DNA from: Daejeonella sp. H1SJ63
GTDB taxonomy: Bacteria; Bacteroidota; Bacteroidia; Sphingobacteriales; Sphingobacteriaceae
Direction of reading: 5' to 3'
DNA length: 64,000 nt
Assembly: GCF_029360775.1 (NCBI RefSeq)
Contig: NZ_JARKMZ010000041.1
Span: 1-64,000 of the forward strand
The notes beneath the pieces were generated by a model, which saw only the letters and a program-made list of their open reading frames with translations, was not told where the DNA came from and did no database searches. This document shows, one piece after another, positions 55,041-64,000 of this stretch (positions are counted from its first letter, which is position 1; each line of letters starts with the position of its first letter). The position numbers and the translations under genes were made by a program.

Positions 55041-55078
55041 TCTCCTTTTTCCAATTATTAAATTGGACTGCAAAGGTA
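55041..55078 (-). promoter_or_regulatory. rpsA leader: -7 element, 5' hairpin and Shine-Dalgarno
   Basis: On the minus strand: TACCTTTG (55078-55071), hairpin CCAATT/AATTGG (55066-55051) placed right at the expected RNA start, then AAGGAGA (55047-55041) ending 11 nt before the ATG. Such a compact arrangement suggests translational control of S1. Confidence 0.6.
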
Positions 55079-55334
55079 GAAAATTAGATTTTTAATAAAA
55101 AACATTTCTGCGCTTTATTTTTTCTTTCATTGAGGCCGGAACTGTCTGATAATAATTGCTTTAATCAGCTTAATTTGTGATAAAGGGGGCATCAGTACGT
55201 TGCAACGATAATAATAAGGGTGTTTTCCCTGGAATTAAAACTTTGCTTTTGACAGGATATCTAAGAATCAGAGAATTACAAAGCCCCTGCATTAAGGGGG
55301 AAACCCCGCGGTTTGATTGTATTATTTATACTGG
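55079..55334. other. Intergenic stretch between rpsA promoter and cmk
   Basis: No gene is supported. It contains a short hairpin CCCCT (55284-55288) / AGGGG (55295-55299), whose right arm could also pair with CCCC at 55304-55307. It is a possible weak end signal for cmk on the minus strand, lacking a T-run. Confidence 0.35.
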
Positions 55335-56021
55335 TTATATGCTCCGGTCCTTTAACAAAGGCTTTAAATGCGATAATACAAATTCCAGTTGTTGCTCCTG
55401 ATTAATGTGCGAATTGTCGAGCACAATAGCATCAGGGGCCTGAATCAGCGGACTTTCGGCCCTGGTAGTGTCCTGATAATCTCTGAATGCCAGATTGTCA
55501 AATATCTCCTCCAGTTTTACATTTTCACCTTTTGCAATCAGTTCATCATATCTTCTGGCAGCTCTGATTTCAGGATCGGCAGTCATGAATAATTTAAGAT
55601 CGGCATCAGGGAAAACCACAGTGCCAATATCGCGGCCATCCATGACAATATTTCCTGATCTGCCCATTCTTTGTTGCTGCTTTACCATTTCCACTCTTAC
55701 GGCTTTAATGGCGCTCACTGTACTTACTTTTTCAGCTACCGGCATTTGTCTTATTTCTTCTGAAACGTCTTCATCATTCAGGGTGATAAGCGTTTGGCCG
55801 TCTTTAGTCTGAAAATTCAGGTGAATATTCCTTAAAGCATTGTCAACGGCTTCAGCATCGTTCAGGTCAATATTATTCCTTAAAAAGTAAAGGGTAACAG
55901 CACGGTACATCGCACCGCTGTCGATATAAATAAAATCAAGTTTTTTTGCCAGGGCTTTTGCCACTGTACTTTTTCCGCAGGACGAGAAGCCATCAATGGC
56001 TATTATGATGTTATTTTTCAT
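55335..56021 (-). CDS. cmk: Cytidylate kinase
   Basis: Phosphorylates CMP and dCMP. It has 228 residues. The P-loop GFSSCGKST (11-19), IDSGAMYRAVTLYFL, the DGRDIGTVVFPDADLK segment and the lid with RRYDEL are typical. A near-match -7 (TATTTTTA) lies directly before the ATG. In many bacteria cmk and rpsA are adjacent; here they are neighbours on the same strand, separated by about 300 bp and a promoter. Confidence 0.95.
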   Translation of the reverse strand: MKNNIIIAIDGFSSCGKSTVAKALAKKLDFIYIDSGAMYRAVTLYFLRNNIDLNDAEAVDNALRNIHLNFQTKDGQTLITLNDEDVSEEIRQMPVAEKVSTVSAIKAVRVEMVKQQQRMGRSGNIVMDGRDIGTVVFPDADLKLFMTADPEIRAARRYDELIAKGENVKLEEIFDNLAFRDYQDTTRAESPLIQAPDAIVLDNSHINQEQQLEFVLSHLKPLLKDRSI

Positions 56022-56124
56022 CGCCGTAAAAATAGGATTTGCTTTCTATTTAGCTGTTAAGGAATATGATTTTATTTATATCAGGCTTATCTGAAGCATG
56101 AACTTAAATTTCTTAATTTCAAAT

Positions 56125-56535
56125 ATGCAAATCCGAAAAGAAGATTTAATCAGAGAACTTGTGTTCCGCACTTCCAGAAGTGGTGGGAAAGGTGGTCAGC
56201 ATGTTAATAAGGTATCCAGCAAAGTAGAACTGAATTTTAATGTGCGTAACTCAGGCTTGTTTACTGATCAGCAAAAAGTATTGATCATTGAGAAACTCGC
56301 AGGGCGTATTAATTCTGATGGTGTGCTGCAGGTAGTTACAGAAGAGGAGAGAAGTCAGTACCGTAATAAAGAAAGGGGGATTGAAAAATTACTTTTAATT
56401 CTTCAAAATGCTTTATACCGGCCCGCTTTAAGAAAGCCAACTAAACCTAAACGTGCAGATGTAGAGAACAGATTGAGAGCAAAACAACTAAATGCCCTTA
56501 AAAAGATCAGCAGGAGGGATTTCTTTAAAGATTGA
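56125..56535 (+). CDS. arfB: Alternative ribosome-rescue peptidyl-tRNA hydrolase ArfB
   Basis: Small GGQ release-factor homologue that frees stalled ribosomes on mRNAs without stop codons. From ATG 56125 it has 136 residues: GGQ at 23-25 in SGGKGGQHVNKVSSKVEL, no codon-recognition domain, and a basic C-terminal tail (KPTKPKRADVENRLRAKQ..) that in E. coli YaeJ enters the empty mRNA channel. An upstream ATG (56098) adds nine residues of little resemblance. It converges on the LpxR-like gene with a 4-bp gap. Confidence 0.92.
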   Translation: MQIRKEDLIRELVFRTSRSGGKGGQHVNKVSSKVELNFNVRNSGLFTDQQKVLIIEKLAGRINSDGVLQVVTEEERSQYRNKERGIEKLLLILQNALYRPALRKPTKPKRADVENRLRAKQLNALKKISRRDFFKD

Positions 56536-56539
56536 TGCC

Positions 56540-57511
56540 TTAATTCTTATTAAATCTGTAGTAAACCGTTAATGAACCATACTGATGTGGTTTTGCAATG
56601 CTCTTTACTTCCCTTGATTTAAATATGATTGAGAAATCCCCTGTCCATCGGTTTCGGGAGTAAATAATTCCTGCCTGCTGGCTGAAGACAAAAGGTTTTA
56701 CATCATAAACCACTGGTCCTTTATCTGCCCTGAACATTCCGCCTTCTATAGTAGCATCATAGGCAATGAAATGAAACATTGGTTTAGCATAGAAGAAAAA
56801 CTCCCTGTCATTTTCAGGTTTTGATACTGACTTGTTAGAAATTGTGCTTTGGGTACTTGCTGAGTTAAAGAGCTGATTTATTGTTCCGCTTCGGAAAAGA
56901 AAACCGGCGCCGGCTCCTGCAAAAGTATTTCCACCATTGATATATGAGCTTAGCGTGAAATCTGTATTTCCGGACGGAAATCTTTTGAGTAAATTATTGT
57001 ATTCCAGTGTTGAGTTTATTCCGGCTTCATTGTTTACCTGCCATTGCCAGCCATTAATCTCATAAAAACCAACTGTATTGTGTAAAAGCTCCTGTGCCTC
57101 TTTCCCCTTTGCTGCAGGTCCGATTGTTCCTGCCTGCAGACTGATTTTCAGACTGCTTTCTGAATTATATAGTAAATTGACATTCCCGCCTGCGTAAAGG
57201 TAGGCAGCAAACGGACGGTCAACAAAAGCAATGTTATTAATATTGCCCGTTTGGGGATTGTACATCTTCTGGCCTGCTTCAATTTCCCAGATCACTTTAT
57301 TGAGTTTTTCGTTTTTAAATTCAGACTGATCCATTGCAGATCTGAAATTTAAAAACAAGCCATTGGTATAATACCGGTCCTGACCATATGCCAGATAGGA
57401 GTCATTTTCGCTTCTGAAACTGAATTCGCTTTTATAACTATCAGATTGAGCCTTTGTAGTGAAATATGAAAAACATAAGGTAGCTGATAACAATAAGATT
57501 GTTTTTTTCAT
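56540..57511 (-). CDS. LpxR-family lipid A 3'-O-deacylase
   Basis: Outer-membrane barrel enzyme of 323 residues that would remove the 3'-acyloxyacyl chain of lipid A. It has a signal peptide (..TTKAQ). The family motif around the active site reads ENDSYLAYGQDRYYTNG (about 35-51), with Asn and Asp of the END triplet and the Thr of YTNG. The conserved His is in ELLHNT, followed by the GWQWQ..NE segment. It ends with an amphipathic strand. Family assignment is good; activity is unproven. Confidence 0.85.
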   Translation of the reverse strand: MKKTILLLSATLCFSYFTTKAQSDSYKSEFSFRSENDSYLAYGQDRYYTNGLFLNFRSAMDQSEFKNEKLNKVIWEIEAGQKMYNPQTGNINNIAFVDRPFAAYLYAGGNVNLLYNSESSLKISLQAGTIGPAAKGKEAQELLHNTVGFYEINGWQWQVNNEAGINSTLEYNNLLKRFPSGNTDFTLSSYINGGNTFAGAGAGFLFRSGTINQLFNSASTQSTISNKSVSKPENDREFFFYAKPMFHFIAYDATIEGGMFRADKGPVVYDVKPFVFSQQAGIIYSRNRWTGDFSIIFKSREVKSIAKPHQYGSLTVYYRFNKN

Positions 57512-57576
57512 TCAATTGATGAGTGTAGAATAGTTAGCAGGAAATAACTCCCGGCAAAATCGCATTTTTTTCAGGA

Positions 57577-58089
57577 TTAAAAACTGTATCCTAAACTTAA
57601 TCCGGCGTAGTATGGAATAAAAAAGTCCTTGTTGAATACCGGAGTGAGACCAGCTCTCAGTGAAAATCCGCCATCTGAGGGCTGCAATCTGTATGAAAAG
57701 CTCATTGTGCCAATGATATTACTTTGATTATCATTGAACACAATAGAATTTTCATTCCCCCCGGTGGCTATAAGTGTGGCTCCAAGACCCATTTCAAAAA
57801 AATGCTTCCCTTTACCTAAAAGATAATTCAGTGACAGGGGTACAGTAGTAGCGTTATCGCCGTCTATAGCAACATAGCCTATTCCGGCTCTGCCACCGAG
57901 CCCATCCCGTCGATTGGAAAAACGCGTATCGTAATTGGCGGTAAACAATAATCCCTGGCCACCCAGCTCAACAAATATATTTTGAGCCCGCTTTTCAGGT
58001 CCCGAAGATTCCGATCTGCTTTCCTGTCCTTTTGCGCTATTTATGAGTAAAGAGCAAAGGACTAATAATGATGTAATTCTGGGTTTCAT
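57577..58089 (-). CDS. Hypothetical small outer-membrane beta-barrel
   Basis: I do not recognise a named family. It has 170 residues, a signal peptide (..SAKGQ), a short acidic linker, then about eight amphipathic strands and a final aromatic strand (GLSLGYSF), consistent with a small OmpA/OmpX-like barrel. It lies between the lon and LpxR-like genes on the same strand, with spacings of 61 and 65 bp, and may be co-transcribed with the deacylase. Confidence 0.65.
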   Translation of the reverse strand: MKPRITSLLVLCSLLINSAKGQESRSESSGPEKRAQNIFVELGGQGLLFTANYDTRFSNRRDGLGGRAGIGYVAIDGDNATTVPLSLNYLLGKGKHFFEMGLGATLIATGGNENSIVFNDNQSNIIGTMSFSYRLQPSDGGFSLRAGLTPVFNKDFFIPYYAGLSLGYSF

Positions 58090-58150
58090 ATTCTGAGTTT
58101 TAGATAGGTGTGTATTTAAAATTAAGAATATTTCAGGAGTTTAAATCAAA

Positions 58151-60625
58151 TTAATGAATCTCAGCAGATGTACTTTTTACAGAAACATCTATTGCGTCTT
58201 TAACTTTGTCTTTACTCAATGCGAGCTCAATTACTTCCTTCATTTCAGTTACGTAATAGAAATTAAGGTCTTTTATATAATCTTCCTTGATCTCCATTAT
58301 ATCTTTTCTGTTTGATTTTGAAAGAATAATCTCTTTGATATTGGCTCGCTTAGCCGCCAGAATTTTTTCTTTTATTCCTCCAACAGGCAATACTTTACCA
58401 CGAAGTGTAATTTCTCCTGTCATTGCCAGATGAGGTTTCACTTTCCGCTGAGTAAATGCAGATGTCAGGGCGGTTAACATGGTTATACCTGCAGACGGAC
58501 CATCTTTCGGGGTTGCTCCGGCAGGAACATGCACATGTACGTCCCACTGATCAAATAATCTGTAGTCAATATTAAATTTGGATGCATTGGCACGCAGGTA
58601 AGCCATGGCTATGGTGGCAGATTCTTTCATTACATCACCCAGATTACCGGTAAGAGATAATTTACCTTTTCCCGGACTCAAACTTGCTTCAATAAAGAGT
58701 ATATCTCCTCCAACCTGGGTCCATGCCAGACCGGTAACTACTCCGGCAACTTCATTACCCTCATACAAATCCTTATCAAAAATCGGCGGACCCAGAATAG
58801 TTTCCACATCATCCTTGCTCAGGGAAGGATTGTATTCTTTATCCATGGCGATTTTTGTTGCTACTCCGCGTACCAGAGATCCTATCTTTTTTTCAAGTCC
58901 CCTGACACCGGATTCACGGGTATAGTCCTCGATTACTTTTTCAATAACATTTGCTTTAAGAGAAATATCTTTAGTCTTTATACCGTGTTGTTCCCTTTGT
59001 TTAGGAAGCAGATGCTGTTTTGCGATTTCTACTTTTTCTTCAATAGTATAGCCATTCACCTCGATAATTTCCATTCTGTCGAGTAGGGCAGGCTGAATAG
59101 TGCTCAGTGAATTTGCTGTTGCAATAAACATCACTCCGGAAAGGTCATAGTCAACTTCTACATAATGATCATAGAATGCATTATTTTGTTCCGGATCAAG
59201 TACCTCAAGCAGGGCTGAGGATGGATCGCCTCTGAAATCATTACCTACTTTATCTATTTCATCCAGTACAAAAACAGGATTTGATGTTCCAGCCTTTTTG
59301 ATCGACTGGATGATTCTTCCAGGCATTGCACCAATGTATGTTTTGCGGTGTCCTCTGATTTCTGCTTCATCACGGATGCCCCCCAGTGCCATACGTACAT
59401 ATTTTCTTCCAAGAGCTTTGGCAATTGATTTACCCAAAGATGTTTTACCAACTCCCGGAGGGCCCACCAGACACAGGATAGGAGCCTTCATGTTATGCTT
59501 TAGCTTAAGTACAGCAAGGTATTCAATGATACGCTGCTTGACTTTCTCCAGTCCGTAATGATCTTTTGCCAGAATTTTTTCTGCCCGTTTCAGGTCAAAA
59601 TTATCTTTTGTGAATTCATTCCATGGAAGATCAAGAAGTAACTCAAGGTAATTGATTTGAATTGAATAGTCGGCAGCTGCCGGGTTCATTCTCGATAATT
59701 TTTCGATTTCTTTATTGAAATGGTCTGCAACATCTTTGCTCCATTTTTTTTCTGAGGCTCTGAACCTCAGGTTTTCAATTTCAAGGTCAGGAGAGTTGCC
59801 GCCAAGCTCTTCCTGAATAGTTTTCAATTGCTGGTTAAGGAAATAGTCTCTTTGCTGCTTATCAAGGTCGACCCTGACTTTGGACTGAATCTGGTTTTTC
59901 AGCTCCTGCATCTGCAGCTCTTGTGTCAGGTGCTCCAGTACCATTTTAGCACGTTCCGGAAGATTGGCAACTTCAAGCATTTGCTGTTTGGCTGCCACAT
60001 CAGCATTCATATTTGATGAAATGAAATTGATCAGGAATGATGCGCTTTCAATATTTTTAATAGCTATTCCAGCCTCACTTGGTATATTCGGAGAGAGTTG
60101 AATAATCTGCATGGCCATTTCCTTAATAGATGCCATGAGTGCTTTGAACTCCTTGTCAGGCTTTGGGCGTACCTCTTCAAATTTTTGTATCGATGCCTTA
60201 ATATAAGGATCGTTCTGTATTTCTTCCTGCAGTCTGAACCTTTGTTTACCCTGGATAATTACAGTGGTATTGCCGTCAGGCATCTGCAGCATTTTGATAA
60301 TCAGCGCTACCGTTCCTACCTGGTTAAGTTGCTCAAATGTTGGGTCTTCAATACCTACATCGCGCTGAGAAACCACTCCGATGATTCTGTCACCACGGTA
60401 TGCATCTTTAATCAGCTTTATGCTTTTATCTCTGCCTACCGTAATAGGAATAACCACTCCCGGAAATAATACAGTGTTTCGTAATGGAAGAATCGACAAA
60501 ATGTCGGGTGTTTCCTCATTGTTCATTTCCTCTTCATCTTCTTGCGACATCAGTGGAAAGAACTCAGAATCTTCATTAATTAGGGGTATTGCGCGATTAA
60601 AATCAAAGTTATCGTAGTTATTCAT
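58151..60625 (-). CDS. lon: ATP-dependent protease Lon
   Basis: Cytosolic AAA+ serine protease of 824 residues. It has an N-terminal substrate-binding domain (about 42-245), coiled-coil, Walker A GPPGVGKT (388-395), Walker B VFVLDEID (451-458), sensor and arginine regions, and a C-terminal protease with the Ser711 (DGPSAG) and Lys754 (GGIKEK) dyad. A 40-residue acidic N-terminal leader precedes the usual start of the LON domain. A possible promoter (TTG upstream of TATTTTTA) lies about 50-75 bp before the ATG. Confidence 0.97.
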   Translation of the reverse strand: MNNYDNFDFNRAIPLINEDSEFFPLMSQEDEEEMNNEETPDILSILPLRNTVLFPGVVIPITVGRDKSIKLIKDAYRGDRIIGVVSQRDVGIEDPTFEQLNQVGTVALIIKMLQMPDGNTTVIIQGKQRFRLQEEIQNDPYIKASIQKFEEVRPKPDKEFKALMASIKEMAMQIIQLSPNIPSEAGIAIKNIESASFLINFISSNMNADVAAKQQMLEVANLPERAKMVLEHLTQELQMQELKNQIQSKVRVDLDKQQRDYFLNQQLKTIQEELGGNSPDLEIENLRFRASEKKWSKDVADHFNKEIEKLSRMNPAAADYSIQINYLELLLDLPWNEFTKDNFDLKRAEKILAKDHYGLEKVKQRIIEYLAVLKLKHNMKAPILCLVGPPGVGKTSLGKSIAKALGRKYVRMALGGIRDEAEIRGHRKTYIGAMPGRIIQSIKKAGTSNPVFVLDEIDKVGNDFRGDPSSALLEVLDPEQNNAFYDHYVEVDYDLSGVMFIATANSLSTIQPALLDRMEIIEVNGYTIEEKVEIAKQHLLPKQREQHGIKTKDISLKANVIEKVIEDYTRESGVRGLEKKIGSLVRGVATKIAMDKEYNPSLSKDDVETILGPPIFDKDLYEGNEVAGVVTGLAWTQVGGDILFIEASLSPGKGKLSLTGNLGDVMKESATIAMAYLRANASKFNIDYRLFDQWDVHVHVPAGATPKDGPSAGITMLTALTSAFTQRKVKPHLAMTGEITLRGKVLPVGGIKEKILAAKRANIKEIILSKSNRKDIMEIKEDYIKDLNFYYVTEMKEVIELALSKDKVKDAIDVSVKSTSAEIH

Positions 60626-60931
60626 CTATATCTCTTATAACGTCATTATGACAGTTGAATTTATTCAAGGCAGCTAAAAATAGCTTCAGCAATAGATTGC
60701 AAGCCATGTGCCAATTCAAATTCTACTTTAATTTAGGCAGATAATAATTAAAATACCGACAATTCTGCTGACACAAGAATTGATCAGGGCTTCAATGGTA
60801 AGATTAGCTCTGATTATTAAACTTCGCAAAATCGGGTTTTGATTTTCATTCTTTTCTTTATTTTGTACATTTAAAATAATTATGGTCTGAGTACCGTTCT
60901 TATATCGATATTAATTTGTTACAAATTTCAA
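60626..60931. other. Divergent spacer between lon and the TPR gene
   Basis: About 305 bp without a gene. It should contain both divergent promoters: a near-match TATTTTTA on the minus strand at about 60675-60682, and a near-match TATTTTG region around 60860-60868 on the plus strand. No repeat or RNA gene was recognised. Confidence 0.35.
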
Positions 60932-61546
60932 ATGAGATCAATTTCAGGTTTTTTAGTTATCCTTTGTGCTGCGAATATAGCTTTCGCACAGACGTCTTAT
61001 CATAAAATGGGCCAGAAGGCCCTGATTGACGGTAATTTTAAATTAGCTGTTACTAATCTTGAAAAAGCTATGGCTGTTGATACGAGCGATGTAAATACCC
61101 TTTACATGCTTGGTTATTCTTATTATCATTCATCTGCGTACAAAGAGGCTGTAACTACTTTTAACAGAGTAATTAACTTAAAGCCAAATGATAATAGTGC
61201 CTATTATTACAGAGGTAAGGCCAGAAATATTATGGCAAATGAAACTAAAGGGATAACTTATGCTGATCGTGAAAAGTTGCTTTTATTTGCTATAAAGGAT
61301 TTTTCAAAAGCCATTGAACTGAATCAGGATGATGTTAAATTGTATCAGAACCGGGCTGTAGCATACAGAGATTATGGGGTACTTAAAGGACAGAAAATTC
61401 CAAATTTTTATGACAAAGGAAAAGCTACCAGCTCCTTCAGGTCATGTATTGCTGATTTTGAAAAGGTTCTTTCATTTACACCTGACAGAAGAGATGTCAT
61501 TACCCAGTTGGCTGATGCTAAAGTATATCTCCAGAATCTTAAATAA
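60932..61546 (+). CDS. Exported TPR-repeat protein
   Basis: Periplasmic protein of 204 residues: a signal peptide (..NIAFAQ), then about four TPR units, including ALIDGNFKLAVTNLEKAMAVD, VTTFNRVINLKPND and FSKAIELNQDDVKLYQNRA. It offers a short protein-docking scaffold. No catalytic domain is seen and the partner is unknown. A clear terminator follows. Confidence 0.82.
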   Translation: MRSISGFLVILCAANIAFAQTSYHKMGQKALIDGNFKLAVTNLEKAMAVDTSDVNTLYMLGYSYYHSSAYKEAVTTFNRVINLKPNDNSAYYYRGKARNIMANETKGITYADREKLLLFAIKDFSKAIELNQDDVKLYQNRAVAYRDYGVLKGQKIPNFYDKGKATSSFRSCIADFEKVLSFTPDRRDVITQLADAKVYLQNLK

Positions 61547-61555
61547 AATTTCAGG

Positions 61556-61579
61556 ACCCGGGTTTAACCGGGTTTTTTT
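61556..61579 (+). terminator. Rho-independent terminator after the TPR gene
   Basis: Stem ACCCGG (61556-61561) / CCGGGT (61568-61573), 6-nt loop, followed by a run of seven T. Confidence 0.82.
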
Positions 61580-61611
61580 ATAATATTGCCGCAACAGTAC
61601 TTCCTATCTCA

Positions 61612-61959
61612 ATGCTCAAATCCATTCGAAAATTTGAAAACCTTCATATTGCATGCTGGCTGATTAAGGATACATTCTGGGTGATGGATCTTCAGATTCC
61701 AGGAATCATCATGATATTTCCGACACTCTTTCTTGCTTTTTTTATCACCTTCAGGTTCAGGAAGGTGATTTCAGAGCTCTTTCATAATCTGGCCGTTTGT
61801 TTCTGGATCATGGCCAATGCGATATGGATGATTGGTGAGTTCTTTTTTAATGATACTCTGCGTCCGTACTCAATTGTGTTTTTTGTATCCGGACTGGCTG
61901 TATTGGCCTGGTATTATCTGTTTCAGAGCAGAAAAGTTGAAGCCGACTCGGGTGAGTAA
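61612..61959 (+). CDS. Small hypothetical membrane protein
   Basis: A 115-residue protein with about three hydrophobic segments (roughly 30-46, 58-74 and 85-104), aromatic and Trp-rich. It resembles small uncharacterised membrane proteins of Bacteroidota; no functional domain is recognised. It starts 33 bp after a terminator, so it has its own promoter, and converges on the lipoprotein gene. Confidence 0.65.
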   Translation: MLKSIRKFENLHIACWLIKDTFWVMDLQIPGIIMIFPTLFLAFFITFRFRKVISELFHNLAVCFWIMANAIWMIGEFFFNDTLRPYSIVFFVSGLAVLAWYYLFQSRKVEADSGE

Positions 61960-61984
61960 GAGATAGAAGGATTTGGCAGGCAGA

Positions 61985-62512
61985 TCAGCGAATTAAACTC
62001 CCCCTGATTTCAAACCTGTTTTTGCCGAGAAAAATTACCTTTTGATCTTTGATAATGGAGTAAACCGAATCCGGGATATAGGTCAAAACTTCATCGGTTT
62101 TATAAAGGTTGTTTTTTGTCCGGTTTCTTATCTGAAGATAGACTATTTCTTTGTTTTTGTTTTGTCTGGTAATAATGAGTCTTGTTCTGAGAGTTGAATC
62201 AAGTGCAAGAAATTCAGTGTTTTCCGCTTTTTTTATCACGCTATAACTATCCTGCCAGGCAGTTTTGTTGATATCAGATTCGCTGAACAGAGCCAGTTCA
62301 TCTTCCCAGTTCACTTCGAGGTTTGTCAATGATTCGGAAATGCCGTTCTGCATTACTGTTTTATTGACACGGGTATTGGATTTGCTGAGCCTGCTCACTT
62401 CAGATTCAACAAATCCTTTAATATCTGCATAATGTTTTTGGGATGATTTTACTTCAGGTTCGGAACAGGAGTATATCCAAAAAGAAAGTAAAAATAAGAC
62501 ACCGATTCTCAT
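61985..62512 (-). CDS. Hypothetical lipoprotein
   Basis: A 175-residue protein with a lipobox-like N-terminus (LLSFWIYSCSEPE, Cys about residue 16), an acidic +2/+3 region and a soluble domain with strand-rich C-terminus (VIFLGKNRFEIRGSL). No family is recognised. Its ATG overlaps the gpmI stop (TGATG), so it is translated from the gpmI message, although no functional link is known. Confidence 0.7.
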   Translation of the reverse strand: MRIGVLFLLSFWIYSCSEPEVKSSQKHYADIKGFVESEVSRLSKSNTRVNKTVMQNGISESLTNLEVNWEDELALFSESDINKTAWQDSYSVIKKAENTEFLALDSTLRTRLIITRQNKNKEIVYLQIRNRTKNNLYKTDEVLTYIPDSVYSIIKDQKVIFLGKNRFEIRGSLIR

Positions 62513-64000
62513 CAGGATACCAGTATTTCTCCGTTCATTATCTCAGGGACTTCAATATTCATGATTTTCAGAATAGTAGGGGCTACGTCTCCCAGTTTAC
62601 CATCCCGAATATGCTTGAAATCTTTATCGATCAAAATACAAGGCACCAGATTAGTGGTATGTGCGGTATTTGGAGACCCGTCGGGATTGATCATATAATC
62701 TGCATTGCCATGATCTGCAAGAATAATAAAGGAGTAGCCATTCTTAAGACCACACTCTACCACTTTTTGAAGACATTTGTCGACAGTTTCAACGGCTTTA
62801 ACTACAGCACTGAAAACGCCCGTATGACCAACCATGTCAGGATTGGCAAAATTAAGGCATACAAAATCAGGCCATCCTTTTTCCAGTTCAGGACAAATGG
62901 CATCGGCAATTTCTACAGCGCTCATTTCAGGTTGCAGGTCGTAGGTAGCAACTTTGGGTGAAGGGATCAGAATTCTTTTCTCATTTTCAAATTCTTTTTC
63001 TCTTCCACCTGAAAAGAAAAAGGTTACATGCGGATATTTTTCTGTTTCAGCAATCCTGATCTGTTTTTTATTATTCTGCTCAAGCACTGCACCTAAGGTA
63101 TCATTCAGGTCATCTTTAGTAAATACAACATGTACCTTTTTGAAGGTTTCGTCATAGGTGGTCATGGTTACATAGTACAGATCCAGTGGTTTCATCTGAT
63201 ACTCTGGGAATGCCTGCTGAGTAAGTACGGCAGTAATTTCACGACCACGGTCTGTTCTGAAATTAAAACAGATTACTACATCACCTTCCTCAATTTTCCC
63301 AACAGGGATTCCGTCATTGTCAATCCTGACAATCGGTTCTATAAACTCATCGCTTACACCGGCATCGTACGAATTTTGAATGCTCTCAGAGATGTCGTTA
63401 CTCGGTTTTCCGGTACCATTTACCATAAGGTCATAAGCCAGCTTAACACGCTCCCAGCGGTTATCTCTGTCCATGGCATAATAACGACCGATAGCGGAGG
63501 CAATTATACCCGTCGAATGCTGCAAATGATCCTCTAACTCAAGCACGAACTGGAGTCCCGAATTTGGATCGGTATCGCGTCCATCCATAAAAGCATGAAT
63601 AAATACATTCTTTACCTGATTGGCTTTGGCAGCATCACAGAGACCTTTAAGATGATCAATATGAGAATGCACCCCGCCATTGGATAAGAGTCCGATAAAA
63701 TGGACATTTTTGTTCGAACTCAGTGCATGTTGGAATGCTGCTTTTAGTACAGGGTGGTTTTCCAGCTCATTTTCTCTGACAGCTTTATTTATCCTTCCCA
63801 GTTCCTGGTAAATTACCCTGCCGGCGCCAAGATTCATATGTCCAACTTCAGAATTACCCATCTGACCTGCCGGTAAACCAACAGCTTCGCCTGAAGCCTC
63901 AAGCTTTGAATTAGGGTATTTTTGAATCAGCTGATCAAAAAAAGGAGTGTCAGCTACACTAACTGCATCAGATTTGTCATGTTTCCCGTAGCCCCAGCCA
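62512..64000 (-). CDS. gpmI: 2,3-bisphosphoglycerate-independent phosphoglycerate mutase (5' end beyond window)
   Basis: Interconverts 3- and 2-phosphoglycerate through a phosphoserine. The frame stays open to the right edge, and about 495 of the usual 505-510 residues are present. The first visible residues read GWGYGKHDKSDAVSVADTP, the start of the iPGM family. The nucleophile Ser is in GQMGNSEVGHMN, and the metal-binding DGRD and ADHGNADYM segments are intact. An internal ATG at 63861 is not the start, because the family's N-terminus continues upstream. It is followed by an overlapping lipoprotein gene. Confidence 0.95.
   Translation of the reverse strand, partial: GWGYGKHDKSDAVSVADTPFFDQLIQKYPNSKLEASGEAVGLPAGQMGNSEVGHMNLGAGRVIYQELGRINKAVRENELENHPVLKAAFQHALSSNKNVHFIGLLSNGGVHSHIDHLKGLCDAAKANQVKNVFIHAFMDGRDTDPNSGLQFVLELEDHLQHSTGIIASAIGRYYAMDRDNRWERVKLAYDLMVNGTGKPSNDISESIQNSYDAGVSDEFIEPIVRIDNDGIPVGKIEEGDVVICFNFRTDRGREITAVLTQQAFPEYQMKPLDLYYVTMTTYDETFKKVHVVFTKDDLNDTLGAVLEQNNKKQIRIAETEKYPHVTFFFSGGREKEFENEKRILIPSPKVATYDLQPEMSAVEIADAICPELEKGWPDFVCLNFANPDMVGHTGVFSAVVKAVETVDKCLQKVVECGLKNGYSFIILADHGNADYMINPDGSPNTAHTTNLVPCILIDKDFKHIRDGKLGDVAPTILKIMNIEVPEIMNGEILVS

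Noticed and set aside
55177-55401. 74-codon plus-strand frame between rpsA and cmk
   Set aside because: It runs into the cmk gene on the other strand and shows no domain or start signals.
62443-63537. Several plus-strand frames of 67-172 codons opposite gpmI
   Set aside because: They are antisense shadows of a highly conserved glycolytic enzyme.
1-64000. tRNA or rRNA genes, prophage, transposase and toxin-antitoxin or defence genes
   Set aside because: None was recognised on either strand by reading; a covariance or profile search could still find a small RNA.

Overview
The window reads as a chromosome segment of a Bacteroidota bacterium, most likely a Sphingobacteriales (Pedobacter-like) member. 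Four things point there: two type IX secretion genes (porT, porG); several Bacteroidota-type promoters (TAnnTTTG at -7, best case TTTG-N19-TATTTTTG before hppA); scarce Shine-Dalgarno sequences; and lineage-typical proteins such as an HU/CCDC81-SPOR protein, paired OmpH/Skp proteins, a long PurF-like protein and TonB/ExbB/ExbD. Base composition is moderately AT-rich. I saw no rRNA, tRNA, CRISPR array, complete insertion sequence or prophage; most genes are housekeeping or cell-envelope genes. The last gene (gpmI) runs off the right edge. || Layout. 0.2-3.3 kb: UbiA-type prenyltransferase and engB on the minus strand, then ubiE/menG overlapping porT on the plus strand. 3.3-4.15 kb: a gene-poor stretch with several perfect palindromes, followed by an exported protein with a damaged-looking 5' end. 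4.7-14.1 kb: SDR, yqeY, then alpha/beta hydrolase-CBS-nadK-porG-uppS-bamA-ompH-ompH, an envelope-assembly cluster ending at a strong terminator. 14.2-22.9 kb: murI and the membrane arm of complex I (nuoHIJKLMN) without nuoA-G beside it. 22.9-29.7 kb: PurF-like protein, LysE exporter, FucP-like transporter with dCMP deaminase, and a UbiD decarboxylase. 29.7-35.4 kb: NlpC/P60 hydrolase, a frameshifted YdeI-type gene, then guaA-lipoprotein-RsmB-like methyltransferase facing a MarC protein. 35.5-42 kb: two APC permeases around a K+-dependent membrane pyrophosphatase, and an SDR. 42-51.3 kb: a minus-strand unit TPR protein > plugless barrel > HU-SPOR > ExbB > ExbD > TonB > folC. 51.4-56.5 kb: pyrR-pyrB, rpsA (S1), cmk, arfB. 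56.5-64 kb: LpxR-like deacylase, small barrel, lon, TPR protein, small membrane protein, lipoprotein and gpmI. || How the genes fit together. UbiA-, UbiE- and UbiD-type enzymes suit menaquinone synthesis, and menaquinone would accept electrons from complex I. BamA, two Skp-like chaperones, UppS, MurI, PorT and PorG serve outer-membrane, wall and type IX secretion biogenesis. The most interesting unit is the TPR/barrel/HU-SPOR/ExbB/ExbD/TonB operon. Its parts resemble a Tol-Pal-like, proton-driven envelope machine directed to septal peptidoglycan by SPOR; that role is my inference. Other points of note: near-leaderless promoters, a perfect hairpin at the guaA-lipoprotein junction, a homopolymer frameshift in the YdeI-type gene, and a Shine-Dalgarno plus hairpin in the rpsA leader.
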